Notes under the pieces: generated by a model
What the model saw: only the letters and a program-made list of their open reading frames with translations
Told to the model about the DNA's origin: nothing
The model's database searches: none
In this document: positions 1-8,109 of the stretch, one piece after another
Position numbering within the stretch: the first letter of the stretch is position 1
Layout of the letters: every line of letters starts with the position of its first letter
Position numbers and translations under genes: made by a program
Assembly: GCA_002346545.1 (NCBI GenBank)
Contig: DEAA01000004.1
Location: forward strand, 1-16,520
Direction of reading: 5' to 3'
Length of the DNA stretch: 16,520 nucleotides
Origin: Acidobacteria bacterium UBA2994
Lineage (GTDB): Bacteria; Acidobacteriota; Vicinamibacteria; Vicinamibacterales; UBA8438

Positions 1-203
1 GCGAACTGAGGCAGACTGAAGCGATGGAGTCCGAAGGTGCTACCGAGACGGCTGGTGCGGTCGCGGGCGAAGTCGTCGACCGCGTCGCGCGTACCGCCGA
101 GCAGCAACGCCTCGGCGGAGGGAGGGAAACCATCGAGCACACTGCTCGCGGCAGAAAGACGGGTTGCCGCCTCGGCGGCAGAGTACAGAGTGACTGAGCC
201 CAT
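1..203 (-). CDS. Partial 5' end of a PD-(D/E)XK/AddB-like nuclease family protein
   Basis: An open minus-strand frame starts at ATG (201-203) and runs off the left edge, giving 67 codons. It has no stop inside the window. Codon use is GC-biased at third positions like the rest of the window, and the peptide is well behaved: an alanine-rich start, then LLLGGTRDAVDDFARD around residues 33-48, and TFGLHRFSLPQF at 56-67. From memory, the pairing of a '(G/A)TR-A-DD-A' segment with '(A/S)TFGLHRFSL-Q' resembles the N-terminus of AddB-like, PD-(D/E)XK-nuclease-containing helicase/recombination proteins in acidobacterial and gemmatimonadal genomes. No catalytic domain is visible, so the name is tentative. 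An upstream in-frame GTG at 225-227 is an alternative start. Neither start has a strong Shine-Dalgarno sequence. It is divergent from the PspC-domain gene. Confidence 0.5.
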   Translation of the reverse strand, partial: MGSVTLYSAAEAATRLSAASSVLDGFPPSAEALLLGGTRDAVDDFARDRTSRLGSTFGLHRFSLPQF

Positions 204-370
204 CGAATCCCGATGCGTTCTCGACACGAACGCTCCCCCGGCTCTCGGCGCCGGGTCTCCGCATCCGACGACGCCACGTCGTCGTGGCCCGATGCTACCA
301 TGCAGACTGAAGCCTACAGGGAACCCGATGACCGGCCGAGCCATCTCTCATATGTAGGGACAGCCTCCAG
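204..370. promoter_or_regulatory. Divergent intergenic region with a perfect 8-bp dyad
   Basis: This gap separates the left-edge minus-strand gene from the plus-strand PspC gene and must hold the start signals of both. Its clearest element is an inverted repeat at 266-284: CGACGACG, spacer CCA, CGTCGTCG. Both arms match perfectly over 8 bp. A weak SD-like AGGGA (356-360) lies 10 nt before the pspC ATG. I could not assign -35/-10 boxes with confidence. The dyad could be an operator for a dimeric regulator or a cruciform/hairpin; no regulator gene is adjacent. Confidence 0.4.
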
Positions 371-910
371 ATGTTCTGCCGACGCTGCACACGTGAGATC
401 GCCGATGACGACGCCTACTGCGCCCACTGCGGGGCAGGTCAGCGGACGGATGCCAGCCCGATTCGCCTGGAACGGTCGGTTGCCGATCGGCTGCTGGCCG
501 GCGTCTGTAGTGGACTTGCAGCCTACCTGGGCCTCGACGCCACGCTGACCCGAATGCTGTGGATCATGCTGTCGGTGGTGCCCGGAGCCATCGTGTTCGG
601 GATCATCGCCTACCTAGCAGCCTGGCTGATCATTCCAGAGGTGACTGGTCCCGAACCCACGACAAATCGGAAACGACTCACCCGCTCGCTGACCGACGCG
701 AAGGTGGCCGGACTGTGTGGTGGACTTGCCGAGTACTTCGGCGTCGACCCCACACCCATCCGACTACTGTGGGTCGTGCTGTCGATCTACCCCGGGGTCA
801 TCATCGGAGGCGTGATCGTGTACGGGGTCGCCTGGGCCGTCACGCCGCTGGCGTCGCTCACTAAGGCAACGCCGGTCGAATCAGAGGAGTCAGCGTCGAA
901 CTCGTCCTGA
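371..910 (+). CDS. Zinc-ribbon plus tandem PspC-domain membrane protein
   Basis: This 179-residue protein has three parts. Residues 1-24 form a short zinc ribbon with two CxxC pairs (C3/C6 and C17/C20; MFCRRC and YCAHCG). Residues about 32-91 and about 102-162 are two copies of the PspC domain, each with the pattern 'LAG(V/L)C-GLA-Y-G(L/V)D' followed by a hydrophobic membrane segment ending near a proline (AAWLIIPE and GVAWAVTPL). PspC domains occur in phage-shock/envelope-stress proteins and in many uncharacterised membrane proteins. In E. coli, PspC helps activate the Psp response, but no pspA, pspB or pspF lies here, so the specific role is unknown. The two copies are clearly diverged duplicates, still recognisable in the DNA (about 500-570 and 708-780). 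The C-terminus is acidic and serine-rich. The stop TGA directly abuts the stop of the convergent thrB gene. Confidence 0.85.
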   Translation: MFCRRCTREIADDDAYCAHCGAGQRTDASPIRLERSVADRLLAGVCSGLAAYLGLDATLTRMLWIMLSVVPGAIVFGIIAYLAAWLIIPEVTGPEPTTNRKRLTRSLTDAKVAGLCGGLAEYFGVDPTPIRLLWVVLSIYPGVIIGGVIVYGVAWAVTPLASLTKATPVESEESASNSS

Positions 911-1867
911 TCAGCCCGACACCTTGCGTGCACCGGCCGTGTTGATCGGTCCTGTGTGGGTATCGCACGCCAGACCAGCCACCTCCTGGAACCGTTCCGA
1001 CATACGTCCCGCCAGACGCTCGGCATGATCATCGCTCTTCGCGAAGGCAAAAACCGACGGTCCCGATCCAGAAATCGAACAACCCAGCGCATCCTCTTCG
1101 AGCGCCGTCTGCTTCACTTCGGCGAAGCCTGGAATCAGCGGCGCTCGGATCGGTTCCACCAGCGCATCGCTGATCGCGCGTCCGAATAGCCCCAGATCCT
1201 CGCGGTGGAGTGCGGTCACCATCGCGGCGATCTGACCCAGATTGGCAACCGCCTGGCCAATCTCGAACCGCTTCTCCGCCACCAGTCGTCGGGCCTCGGC
1301 AGTCATGACCGAAGTATGCGGATGCACGACCGCCACCCGGAGCTCTGACGGGACCGGGAGGGAGAGCACCTCGAACGGGTCGTAGCTCCGGATCAGAACG
1401 ATGCCACCGCGTATCGACGGGGCCACGTTGTCGGCGTGTACCCCGCCCGAAACGAACCGCTCGCCCTCGAGCGCGCACGCAATCAGGGTGGCGGTGTCGA
1501 GCGCACCGCCCCTCAGCTCGCTGACCGCCAGCGCACCTGCCACACTGCTTGCCGCCGAGCTCCCGAGCCCACTGCCCAGTGGCATCCCCTTGTGCAGCCT
1601 GAGGCGCACCCCGGGTGCCTCGCCGTCACGGGGTGTCGCGCCCAGCGCGGCGCTGGCGGCGATCCCGACTACGTTGCGATCCGGCTCGCGCGGCAGCCGG
1701 CCGTCGTCACCGGTAACCTCGACGAGCTCGATCCCGGGGCGGTCGCTCCATTCGGCCTCGACATAGTCTCCGGGCCGCTCCAGCGCCAGGCCCAACACGT
1801 CGAAACCGGGACCCAGATTCGACAGGGTGGCAGGGGCGAAGACACGAACCTGAGTGGGTGCAGTCAT
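911..1867 (-). CDS. thrB: Homoserine kinase
   Basis: ThrB phosphorylates L-homoserine to O-phosphohomoserine with ATP, the step before threonine synthase; it is a cytoplasmic GHMP-family kinase. The protein is 318 residues from the ATG at 1867, the usual family length. It shows GHMP motif 1 near the N-terminus (VFAPATLSNLGPGFDVLGLA, residues 9-28), the glycine-rich ATP-binding motif 2 (MPLGSGLGSSAAS, 95-107) and the C-terminal motif 3 (SISGSGPSVFAF, 264-275). A GTG at 1883-1885 would add six residues. I prefer the ATG because a promoter-like pair at 1898-1925 would start transcription within about 5 nt of the GTG, and because family members usually start just before 'VRVFAPAT'. Neither start has a clear SD. 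No other threonine-pathway gene lies beside it. Its stop abuts that of the convergent PspC gene with no bases between. Confidence 0.93.
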   Translation of the reverse strand: MTAPTQVRVFAPATLSNLGPGFDVLGLALERPGDYVEAEWSDRPGIELVEVTGDDGRLPREPDRNVVGIAASAALGATPRDGEAPGVRLRLHKGMPLGSGLGSSAASSVAGALAVSELRGGALDTATLIACALEGERFVSGGVHADNVAPSIRGGIVLIRSYDPFEVLSLPVPSELRVAVVHPHTSVMTAEARRLVAEKRFEIGQAVANLGQIAAMVTALHREDLGLFGRAISDALVEPIRAPLIPGFAEVKQTALEEDALGCSISGSGPSVFAFAKSDDHAERLAGRMSERFQEVAGLACDTHTGPINTAGARKVSG

Positions 1868-1885
1868 GGCGGGCGGGACGTTCAC

Positions 1886-2164
1886 ACGAGCTGCTAGCTT
1901 ATCGACAAGGCCCGGGAAGGCTCAACCCGGCCGGGGAAGTCGACGCAGCTGTTCTGCGGCTCTGGACGGTGTGCGAGAAGGCGAAGCAGGTTGGCGCAAT
2001 CGCGTCGCTAACGTCGACGACGCCGCCCCGATCACCTAGCCCACTTAGCTACTGCGCTGGCCGGTTCTCTGGCGAGGCTTTCGAGCAGCAAGGCGCGAAA
2101 AGGGAACAACCAGGCAGACGGTGACCGACAAGCAGCGCCGAAAGACGGAAGCGTCGCCGGGAAA
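1886..2164. other. About 280-bp intergenic stretch between sufT and thrB
   Basis: Apart from the putative thrB promoter at its left end and a weak hairpin at the end of sufT, I see no supported gene here. Short open frames on both strands (for example 1858-2124 plus) give low-complexity peptides rich in Arg, Ser, Gly and Pro, with no SD or recognisable motif. The stretch contains small GC-rich dyads such as CCGGG/CCCGG (1912-1930), which are common at this base composition. No tRNA, riboswitch or repeat was recognised. Confidence 0.5.
1898..1925 (-). promoter_or_regulatory. Candidate sigma70-type promoter of thrB
   Basis: On the minus strand TTGAGC (1920-1925, 4 of 6 matches to the -35 consensus) is followed after 16 bp by GATAAG (1898-1903, 4 of 6 to the -10 consensus). 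Transcription would begin near 1891, giving a leader of about 23 nt before the ATG at 1867. This is a pattern match only. GC-rich phyla often use divergent promoter elements. Confidence 0.3.
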
Positions 2165-2185
2165 CAACTAGAGCAAACCTAGTTG
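2165..2185 (-). terminator. Weak hairpin overlapping the sufT stop codon
   Basis: A 7-bp perfect inverted repeat, CAACTAG and CTAGTTG with a 7-nt loop, spans the last codons and stop of sufT. On the minus strand it is followed by a short T-rich stretch (TTTCCC). This could end suf operon transcription, but the stem is AT-rich and the T-tract is poor, so a weak or non-functional signal is also possible. Confidence 0.3.
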
Positions 2186-2680
2186 CAGCTTGGCCGCGTC
2201 GGTCATCTTGTCCATGTCCCACTGCGGTTCCCAAACCACGTCGACCCAGGCGTCGCTCACCCCCGGCACTGCCTTGGCCTTGGCCTTCACTTCGACCGGT
2301 AGGCTCTGAGCCGCCGGGCACCCCGGGGAGGTGAGGGTCATGCGGATTCCGACGAGGGCCGCAGCGTCGACATCAATGTCGTAAATCAGCCCGAGTTCAT
2401 AGATATTGACCGGGATCTCCGGGTCATACACCGTCGACAAGGCTTCAATCAGCTTCGGTTTCAGCTCGAGGGTCTTGAGCGGGTCGACGTCGATCGGGTC
2501 GTGGGTCTCGGCCGGCGGGGGGGCCACCGGCTGTGGCGGGGGCGGCATCATGGGACGAGGCGGCGCGACCGGGGGCGGCGTCATCTCCACCGAATCCGGA
2601 GCGGCCGCGTCGGCGGTGCCGGTGTCCGATCTGGGGTCGTCCTTGGGATCAGCCGAATCGTTGAGGTTGAAGATTCCCAC
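2168..2680 (-). CDS. sufT: SufT-type (MIP18/DUF59) Fe-S maturation protein with proline-rich extension
   Basis: The C-terminal part (residues about 66-170) is a complete MIP18/DUF59 domain: YDPEIPVNIYELGLIYDIDV at 85-104, the conserved cysteine in TLTSPGCP (C121), and VVWEPQWDMDKMTDAAKLQLG at the end (148-168). In bacteria, SufT encoded with suf genes supports maturation or cluster delivery for Fe-S proteins. The protein begins with about 60 unusual residues: an acidic, polar start, then a proline-rich stretch at about 35-57 with PPP and PPPP runs. SufT proteins are usually about 100-120 residues, so this is an extension. It starts with GTG, supported by GGAG (2687-2690) six bases upstream, inside the end of sufU. 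It is the last gene of the suf operon, three bases after the sufU stop. Confidence 0.9.
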   Translation of the reverse strand: MGIFNLNDSADPKDDPRSDTGTADAAAPDSVEMTPPPVAPPRPMMPPPPQPVAPPPAETHDPIDVDPLKTLELKPKLIEALSTVYDPEIPVNIYELGLIYDIDVDAAALVGIRMTLTSPGCPAAQSLPVEVKAKAKAVPGVSDAWVDVVWEPQWDMDKMTDAAKLQLGLL

Positions 2681-2683
2681 AGT

Positions 2684-3130
2684 TCACTCCGTCGACACGA
2701 TGTCGTGATTGTCATCCACCGCAGCCCGAAGGGTGTGCCATGCCAGGATGGCGCACTTCACGCGGGCCGGATAGTCGCGAACACCGGCAAACACCGCCAG
2801 CTTGCCGAGCGACGGGTCGACCAGCGCATTCTGATCAGTGACAAGCTGACGGAACCGCTCGAACATCGCCCGCGCTTCGTCCAGACTCTTCCCTTTGACC
2901 CCCTCGGTCATGAGTGAGGCGGAGGCCTTCGAAATGGCGCAGCCAGACCCTTCGAATCGGACGTCAGTCAGCACGCCGTCCTCGACCTTGACCGCGATCG
3001 AGATCTTGTCGCCGCAGAGCGGGTTGTGGCCGTCGGCCTTGAGATCGGCGCCCTCGAGCGGCCCGAAGTTACGCGGACTCCGGTTGTGGTCCAGAATCAC
3101 TTCCTGATAGAGGTCGCGGAGGTCGCTCAT
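2684..3130 (-). CDS. sufU: SufU-type sulfur-transfer protein
   Basis: This 148-residue IscU/SufU-fold protein has the metal ligands C39 and D41 (NPLCGD), C64 ([16 protein letters not shown]) and C126 ([13 protein letters not shown]). The 62-residue distance between the second and third cysteines reflects the insertion typical of SufU. IscU is shorter there and carries a histidine before the last cysteine; here that position is lysine. SufU proteins bind zinc and accept persulfide sulfur from SufS, replacing SufE. The gene is in the order sufS-sufU-sufT. Its ATG overlaps the sufS stop (ATGA), indicating translational coupling. No sufE or sufA is seen, which fits SufU being the SufS partner. 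Confidence 0.93.
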   Translation of the reverse strand: MSDLRDLYQEVILDHNRSPRNFGPLEGADLKADGHNPLCGDKISIAVKVEDGVLTDVRFEGSGCAISKASASLMTEGVKGKSLDEARAMFERFRQLVTDQNALVDPSLGKLAVFAGVRDYPARVKCAILAWHTLRAAVDDNHDIVSTE

Positions 3131-4386
3131 CCGAAGACCTCTCGCACCTTGGTCAGCGCCCCAACCAGCCGGTCGATATCATCGGCGTTGTTGTACATCG
3201 CCAGAGAAGCGCGGGCGGTCGCGGGCACCCCGAATCGGTCCATCACGGGCTGGGTGCAGTGGTGCCCTGTGCGAATCGCCACACCCTCAGTATCGACGAT
3301 AGTGCCAATGTCGTGAGCGTGCACGCCGTCGAGCACGAACGATAGGATACTGGCCTTCTGCGGCGCCGTCCCGATCAGGCGCAGACCGGGCACCGCAGTC
3401 AGGGCGTTGGTCGCATACTCGAGCAATCGTCGCTCATGCGCCACGATCGGTTCGAACCCGATGCTCGTCATAAAGTCGACAGCGGCGCCTAAACCGATGG
3501 CCCCTGCGATGTGAGGCGTACCCGCCTCGAACTTGTGGGGCACCTCGTTATAGGTGGTCTTGTCGAAGGTGACGGAACTGATCATGTCGCCGCCTCCCTG
3601 GTAGGGCGGCATCGCATCGAGGAGGGTCCGCCGACCGTAGAGCGCGCCGATCCCGGTGGGACCGTAGAGCTTGTGTCCCGTCACCACATAGAAGTCGCAG
3701 CCCAGCGCCCGCACGTCCACTTTCATGTGATAGGCAGCCTGCGACCCGTCGACCAGCACCGGGACGTTCCGCGCATGGGCCCGTTCGACCACCTCGCGCA
3801 CCGGATTCACAGTCCCCAGCGAGTTGGACATGTGCACGATCGACACGAGCTTCGTCCGCGGGCCGAGTAGGACATCCAGCTCATCGAGATCCAGTTCGCC
3901 CTGGTCGCTGATCGGCACCACCTTGAGCGTTGCACCCTTCTCCTCACAGAGCAGCTGCCACGGCACGATGTTCGAGTGATGCTCCATGGTCGAGATGACC
4001 ACTTCGTCCCCCGCGCCCAAGGTGCTCCGGCCGAAGGTCTGGGCCACCAGGTTGATCCCTTCGGTAGCGTTGCGGGTGAAGACAATCTCGGACGGATCGG
4101 AAGCGTGGAGGAAGCGGGCCACCTTAGCGCGCGCGCCTTCGTAGGCGTCGGTGGCGACCTGGCTGAGCTGGTACACGCCTCGGTGAATGTTCGCGTTCTC
4201 AGCCGCGTAGTAGCGCGACAGCCTGTCCAGCACGACCCGGGGTTTCTGGGTCGTGGCCGCGTTGTCGAGATAGACCAGCGGCCGGTCGCCGACCATCGAG
4301 GTCAGGATCGGAAACTGCTCGCGGATCCGCGTTTCGTCCAGGACGTGAGCCGAATCCTCCGATTCGGTCCGTGCCACCCCGGTCAT
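3127..4386 (-). CDS. sufS: Cysteine desulfurase SufS
   Basis: SufS is a PLP enzyme that removes sulfur from L-cysteine as an enzyme-bound persulfide, giving alanine. The protein is 419 residues (family about 405-420). It has [11 protein letters not shown] (39-49), the PLP-contacting EHHSNIVPW (135-143), the cofactor aspartate D213 in VDGSQA, the Schiff-base lysine K239 in [12 protein letters not shown], and the catalytic cysteine C377 in [10 protein letters not shown]. The short loop around C377 and the 'RTGHHC' context indicate a group II (SufS/CsdA-type) desulfurase, not IscS. The ATG at 4386 lies five bases after the sufD stop, with purine-rich GGGGAG across the end of sufD as a likely ribosome site. 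It is co-transcribed with its acceptor SufU. Confidence 0.96.
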   Translation of the reverse strand: MTGVARTESEDSAHVLDETRIREQFPILTSMVGDRPLVYLDNAATTQKPRVVLDRLSRYYAAENANIHRGVYQLSQVATDAYEGARAKVARFLHASDPSEIVFTRNATEGINLVAQTFGRSTLGAGDEVVISTMEHHSNIVPWQLLCEEKGATLKVVPISDQGELDLDELDVLLGPRTKLVSIVHMSNSLGTVNPVREVVERAHARNVPVLVDGSQAAYHMKVDVRALGCDFYVVTGHKLYGPTGIGALYGRRTLLDAMPPYQGGGDMISSVTFDKTTYNEVPHKFEAGTPHIAGAIGLGAAVDFMTSIGFEPIVAHERRLLEYATNALTAVPGLRLIGTAPQKASILSFVLDGVHAHDIGTIVDTEGVAIRTGHHCTQPVMDRFGVPATARASLAMYNNADDIDRLVGALTKVREVFG

Positions 4387-4391
4387 GCCCC

Positions 4392-5708
4392 TTAGCTCCC
4401 CACCGGCAGCCGTTCCAGCAACAGCGCGTCAAGCTGCTCGCGGATGGCACCCACCTTGATGTGTCCGAGCAAATCTGCGGCGAAGGCGTGGACCAGCAGC
4501 TGCCGGGCCTGCTCCTCAGAAAGCGCCCGCGAGCGCAGATAGAACAGCGCCTCGTCGTCCAGCTGACCCACGGTGGCGCCGTGAGTGCACTTGACGTCGT
4601 CGGCGAAGATCTCCAACTGCGGCTTGGTCGTGACCTGGGCGCCCTCGGACAAGAGCAATGCCTTGTTCGACTGCTTCGCGTCGGTCTTCTGGGCATCCAG
4701 CCGCACGATGATCTTCCCGTTGAACACCGCCCGACTCTGACCGTCAAGGATGCCCTTGTAGAGCTCATGGCTATCGCAGTGCGGCGTGGCGTGGTCGATA
4801 GTGGTCTGGTTGTCGACCAGCTGTCGTCCGGTGCCAAGATACAGCCCATTGAGCGTGCACTCGCCCCCTTCGCCGCCCAAGATTACCCGCGCCTCGTTCC
4901 GGACGATTGCGCCGCCGAGCGTGATGGCGTGCGACGAGAAGTTGCTCGCGCGTCCGAGGGTAGCCACCAGCTGGCCCACGTGGTAGCCGGCATCGGCCTC
5001 GCGCGCTACCACGTAGTGGTCCACGACGGCGTGATCCGCCACCCACATCTCACTCACGGCATTACTCAGGTAGGCGCCCTCGCCCGTGCCGGCATGGCTT
5101 TCGACCAGACACACCTGGCTGTTCGCGCCCGCGCTCACCACCACTCGCGGCTGACTCAGGACGGGTGCCGTGTCCGGACTCGTCACAAACAACAGGTGAA
5201 TCGGTGTCTCCACCACGACCCCGTCGTCGACCTCGACGACCGCGCCATCACCCAAAAACGCCGTATTCAGTGCGGTAAACGCCTGCCCTGCGGCGCCGGC
5301 AAGCTGGCCCACCCGGCCGGCGACCGCGCCGGCCTGACCGGCGAGCATCTCGGCAAGTCCGGCGACCCGGACACCATCGGGCAGGCCGGTCGTCGACGAC
5401 AGGTCTGGCGCCAGCCGCCCATTCACGAACACGAGCTCTGCGCCGCCCAGTTGGGGGAGCTGGAGCCGGTCGAGTGACTCCCGGCTCAGCGACGAGGCGC
5501 CCTCTGGAGCCACGAACGGAATCTTGGTGATCGGCGCCACATTGGTGAAGCGCCACTCCTCGAGCCGGGTGGTCGGGAAGCCAAGCTGCTCGAACGACTG
5601 GAACGCGTCGCGGCGCATGTCGGCCAGCGGTGCCGGCAACGGCACGGCGCTGGACCAGGCGGCGAACTGCCCGGCATAATCGGGCGCCGCGGTAACTACC
5701 TGACTCAT
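4392..5708 (-). CDS. sufD: SUF scaffold subunit SufD
   Basis: SufD pairs with SufB in the SufBC2D scaffold on which Fe-S clusters are built; SufD is needed for iron acquisition. The 438-residue protein has the N-terminal [12 protein letters not shown] motif (46-57), the beta-helix core, [12 protein letters not shown] (310-321), and [20 protein letters not shown] (362-381). In the last motif, H376 matches the histidine implicated in E. coli SufD function. The C-terminal helices carry [20 protein letters not shown] (390-409). Residues about 115-150 are Ala/Gly-rich and variable. Start ATG at 5708, 37 bases after sufC, with AGAAG just upstream. Large open frames on the opposite strand here are antisense shadows. 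Confidence 0.95.
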   Translation of the reverse strand: MSQVVTAAPDYAGQFAAWSSAVPLPAPLADMRRDAFQSFEQLGFPTTRLEEWRFTNVAPITKIPFVAPEGASSLSRESLDRLQLPQLGGAELVFVNGRLAPDLSSTTGLPDGVRVAGLAEMLAGQAGAVAGRVGQLAGAAGQAFTALNTAFLGDGAVVEVDDGVVVETPIHLLFVTSPDTAPVLSQPRVVVSAGANSQVCLVESHAGTGEGAYLSNAVSEMWVADHAVVDHYVVAREADAGYHVGQLVATLGRASNFSSHAITLGGAIVRNEARVILGGEGGECTLNGLYLGTGRQLVDNQTTIDHATPHCDSHELYKGILDGQSRAVFNGKIIVRLDAQKTDAKQSNKALLLSEGAQVTTKPQLEIFADDVKCTHGATVGQLDDEALFYLRSRALSEEQARQLLVHAFAADLLGHIKVGAIREQLDALLLERLPVGS

Positions 5709-5745
5709 CTTCTGACTGCTACTTTCTGACGAAAGAACCCTGCGG

Positions 5746-6501
5746 CTATACGACCGCCGGCGCGGACTCGATCCACCCGTAGCCCTTCTCCTCGAGCTCG
5801 AGCGCCAGCTCCTTGCCGCCGGACTTGACGATCCGGCCGCCGGACAGCACGTGCACGAAGTCGGGCACGATGTAGTGGAGCAGGCGCTGGTAGTGGGTAA
5901 CCACCACCATCGAACGCTCCGGGCTGCGCATGGCGTTCACACCGTTGGCGACGATCTTCAGCGCGTCGATATCGAGTCCCGAATCGGTCTCGTCGAGAAT
6001 CGCGAGCGAGGGTTCTAGCACGGCCAGCTGGAAGATCTCGTTCCGCTTCTTCTCGCCTCCGGAGAATCCCTCGTTCACCGGCCGGTTCAACAGCGTGTCA
6101 TCCATCTCTAGTAGCTGCATCCGCTCCCGGATCAGCGTCATGAAGTCCATCGCGTCGAGCTCCGGCTCGCCGCGGTGCTTGCGCACCTCATTGAGCGCCG
6201 CCTTGAGGAGATAGGCGTTGTTCACGCCCGGAATCTCGACCGGATACTGGAACGCTAAAAAGACCCCCTCGCGGGCCCGCTCTTCCGGTTCGAGTTCCAG
6301 TAGGTCCTGCTCCTTGAAGGTGGCGCTGCCGCCCGTGACCTCGAGCCCGTCGCGCCCCGCTAGCACCCCGGCCAGCGTGCTTTTTCCTGACCCGTTGGGT
6401 CCCATGATGGCGTGCACCTCGCCCGGGTTCACCTTCAGGTCGATCCCCTTGAGAATCTCCCGCTGCCCGGCCGAGGCCTGCAGATTGCTTACTTCGAGCA
6501 T
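5746..6501 (-). CDS. sufC: SUF ATPase SufC
   Basis: SufC is the cytoplasmic ABC-type ATPase of the SufBC2D complex. It drives the structural change that opens the SufB-SufD interface for cluster assembly and is not a transporter. The 251-residue protein carries Walker A GPNGSGKS (34-41), the Q-loop AFQYP (83-87), the SufC-type signature EGFSGGEKKRNE (144-155), Walker B LAILDETDSGLD (167-178) and the switch histidine H203 in VVTHYQRLL. I chose the ATG at 6501 because SufC proteins normally begin 'MLE(V/I)-NL'. An in-frame GTG at 6513 would add four residues. It lies 45 bases after sufB. Confidence 0.96.
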   Translation of the reverse strand: MLEVSNLQASAGQREILKGIDLKVNPGEVHAIMGPNGSGKSTLAGVLAGRDGLEVTGGSATFKEQDLLELEPEERAREGVFLAFQYPVEIPGVNNAYLLKAALNEVRKHRGEPELDAMDFMTLIRERMQLLEMDDTLLNRPVNEGFSGGEKKRNEIFQLAVLEPSLAILDETDSGLDIDALKIVANGVNAMRSPERSMVVVTHYQRLLHYIVPDFVHVLSGGRIVKSGGKELALELEEKGYGWIESAPAVV

Positions 6502-6546
6502 TTTGTCTCTCACTACCCAGGAATGTACGGAAGACGACGATGGTAC

Positions 6547-7989
6547 CTAGCCGACGCTGCCCTCGAGGCTGATGCTCAAAAGCTTCTGCGCCTCGACCGC
6601 GAACTCCATCGGCAACTCGCGGAACACCTCCTTGCAGAACCCGTTGACGATCAGGTTCACGGCGTCCTCAGTCGAGAGTCCGCGCTGCCGACAGTAGAAG
6701 ATTTGGTCTTCACCAATCTTCGAAGTGGAGGCCTCGTGCTCGACCTGCGAGGAAGTGTTCTTCACCTCAAGATAGGGAAAGGTGTGCGCCCCGCAGCGGT
6801 CGCCGATCAACAGGGAGTCGCACTGGGAGAAGTTGCGGGCGCTGGTCGCTCCCTTGCCGATCCGCACCAACCCTCGATAGGTGTTCTGGCCCAGTCCGGC
6901 CGAAATGCCCTTGGAGATGATCGTGCTCCTGGTGTTCTTGCCTAGGTGCACCATCTTCGTCCCGGTATCGGCCTGCTGACGGTTGTTGGTCACGGCGACC
7001 GAGTAGAACTCGCCGACCGAGTTGTCACCCTGGAGGATGCAGCTCGGGTACTTCCAAGTGATTGCGGATCCGGTCTCCACCTGGGTCCAGGTGATCTTGG
7101 CGTTGTCGAACGCCGTGCCCCGCTTGGTGACGAAGTTGTAGATACCGCCCTTCCCTTCGGCGTCACCCGGATACCAGTTCTGGACCGTCGAGTACTTGAT
7201 GGTGGCGCCCTCGAGCGCGACGAGCTCCACGACGGCGGCGTGTAGCTGGTTCTCGTCCCGCTGCGGCGCGGTACATCCCTCGAGGTAGCTGACCTCGGCG
7301 CCCTCGTCGGCCACCAGCAGGGTCCGTTCGAACTGCCCGGTGTTGGCAGCGTTGATCCGGAAGTAGGTCGACAGCTCCATCGGGCACTTCACCCCCTTGG
7401 GGATGTAGGCAAACGAACCGTCGGAGAAGACCGCGGAGTTCAGCGCCGCGAAGAAGTTGTCGCTGTGCGGCACCACCGTGCCGAGATACTTCCGGACGAG
7501 CTCGGGATGGTCGCGGACCGCCTCGGAGAACGAGCAGAAGATGATGCCCAGGTTCGCCAGCGTGCCCTTGAACGTGGTGGCGACCGACACACTGTCGAAG
7601 ACCGCGTCGACGGCCACTCCCGACAGCCGCTTCTGCTCATCGAGTGAGATGCCGAGTTTGTCGAACGTCGCCCGGATTTCAGGGTCGACGTCGTCGAGGC
7701 TCTCCAGCTGCTTTTTCTGCTTCGGTGCCGAGTAATAGCTGATGTCCTGGTAATCAACCTTGTTGTAGTGGACGTTGTGCCACTCCGGCTCGCTCATCTT
7801 CGACCAGACACGGAACGCGTTCAGCCGCCACTCAAGCAACCATTCAGGCTCCTGCTTAATGGCCGAGATCCGGCGGATGACGTCCTCGCTGAGCCCCTTC
7901 GGGATGGTCTCCTGCTCGACGTCAGTGACGAATCCGTACTTGTACTCTTGCTTGGCGAGCTCTTCAACGGTCTGGGTCGCAGTGCTCAT
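6547..7989 (-). CDS. sufB: SUF scaffold subunit SufB
   Basis: SufB is the core scaffold of the SUF system, where nascent Fe-S clusters form. The protein is 480 residues, full length. Landmarks are the N-terminal [10 protein letters not shown] (16-25), [15 protein letters not shown] (51-65), [19 protein letters not shown] (195-213), [20 protein letters not shown] (237-256) with C239, and [17 protein letters not shown] (390-406) with C399, equivalent to the essential C405 of E. coli. [23 protein letters not shown] follows at 417-439. The ATG at 7989 is supported by AGGGAA (7994-7999) four bases upstream. A GTG at 8007 would put the SD inside the coding region. It is the first gene of the six-gene suf operon. 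No IscR/SufR-type regulator gene is present, so control must come from elsewhere. Confidence 0.97.
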   Translation of the reverse strand: MSTATQTVEELAKQEYKYGFVTDVEQETIPKGLSEDVIRRISAIKQEPEWLLEWRLNAFRVWSKMSEPEWHNVHYNKVDYQDISYYSAPKQKKQLESLDDVDPEIRATFDKLGISLDEQKRLSGVAVDAVFDSVSVATTFKGTLANLGIIFCSFSEAVRDHPELVRKYLGTVVPHSDNFFAALNSAVFSDGSFAYIPKGVKCPMELSTYFRINAANTGQFERTLLVADEGAEVSYLEGCTAPQRDENQLHAAVVELVALEGATIKYSTVQNWYPGDAEGKGGIYNFVTKRGTAFDNAKITWTQVETGSAITWKYPSCILQGDNSVGEFYSVAVTNNRQQADTGTKMVHLGKNTRSTIISKGISAGLGQNTYRGLVRIGKGATSARNFSQCDSLLIGDRCGAHTFPYLEVKNTSSQVEHEASTSKIGEDQIFYCRQRGLSTEDAVNLIVNGFCKEVFRELPMEFAVEAQKLLSISLEGSVG

Positions 7990-8008
7990 AACGTTCCCTG
8001 CAGCCACG

Positions 8009-8034
8009 GGGACGCCCGTCTCCTGACGGGTCCC
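8009..8034 (-). promoter_or_regulatory. Stem-loop in the sufB leader
   Basis: A compound hairpin lies just upstream of the sufB ribosome site. Outer arms GGGAC (8009-8013) and GTCCC (8030-8034) and inner arms CCGTC (8016-8020) and GACGG (8025-8029) pair perfectly, with a 4-nt loop (8021-8024) and a 2-nt bulge (8014-8015). Ten base pairs end ten bases before the SD in the transcript. It may modulate sufB translation or transcript stability. No T-tract follows, so it is not a standard terminator. Confidence 0.45.
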
Positions 8035-8109
8035 GCAACGTGTCTTCGGTGATGGCCAGTAGGTGGCAGGCCGTGTGACGAGGGCGTCAACCCGCCCCGG
8101 ATTTATTCC

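Noticed and set aside
37..548. Several overlapping plus-strand frames near the left edge
   Set aside because: They overlap the minus-strand nuclease-like start and the PspC gene and give Ser/Arg/Pro-rich shadow peptides.
1858..2124. Short plus-strand frame in the sufT-thrB gap
   Set aside because: It overlaps the thrB start, has no SD, and gives a low-complexity peptide with no recognisable fold.
4371..5477. Long plus-strand open frame (368 codons) opposite sufD
   Set aside because: It lies entirely antisense to sufD apart from its first few codons, has no SD or family motif, and its composition is what a high-GC complementary frame gives.
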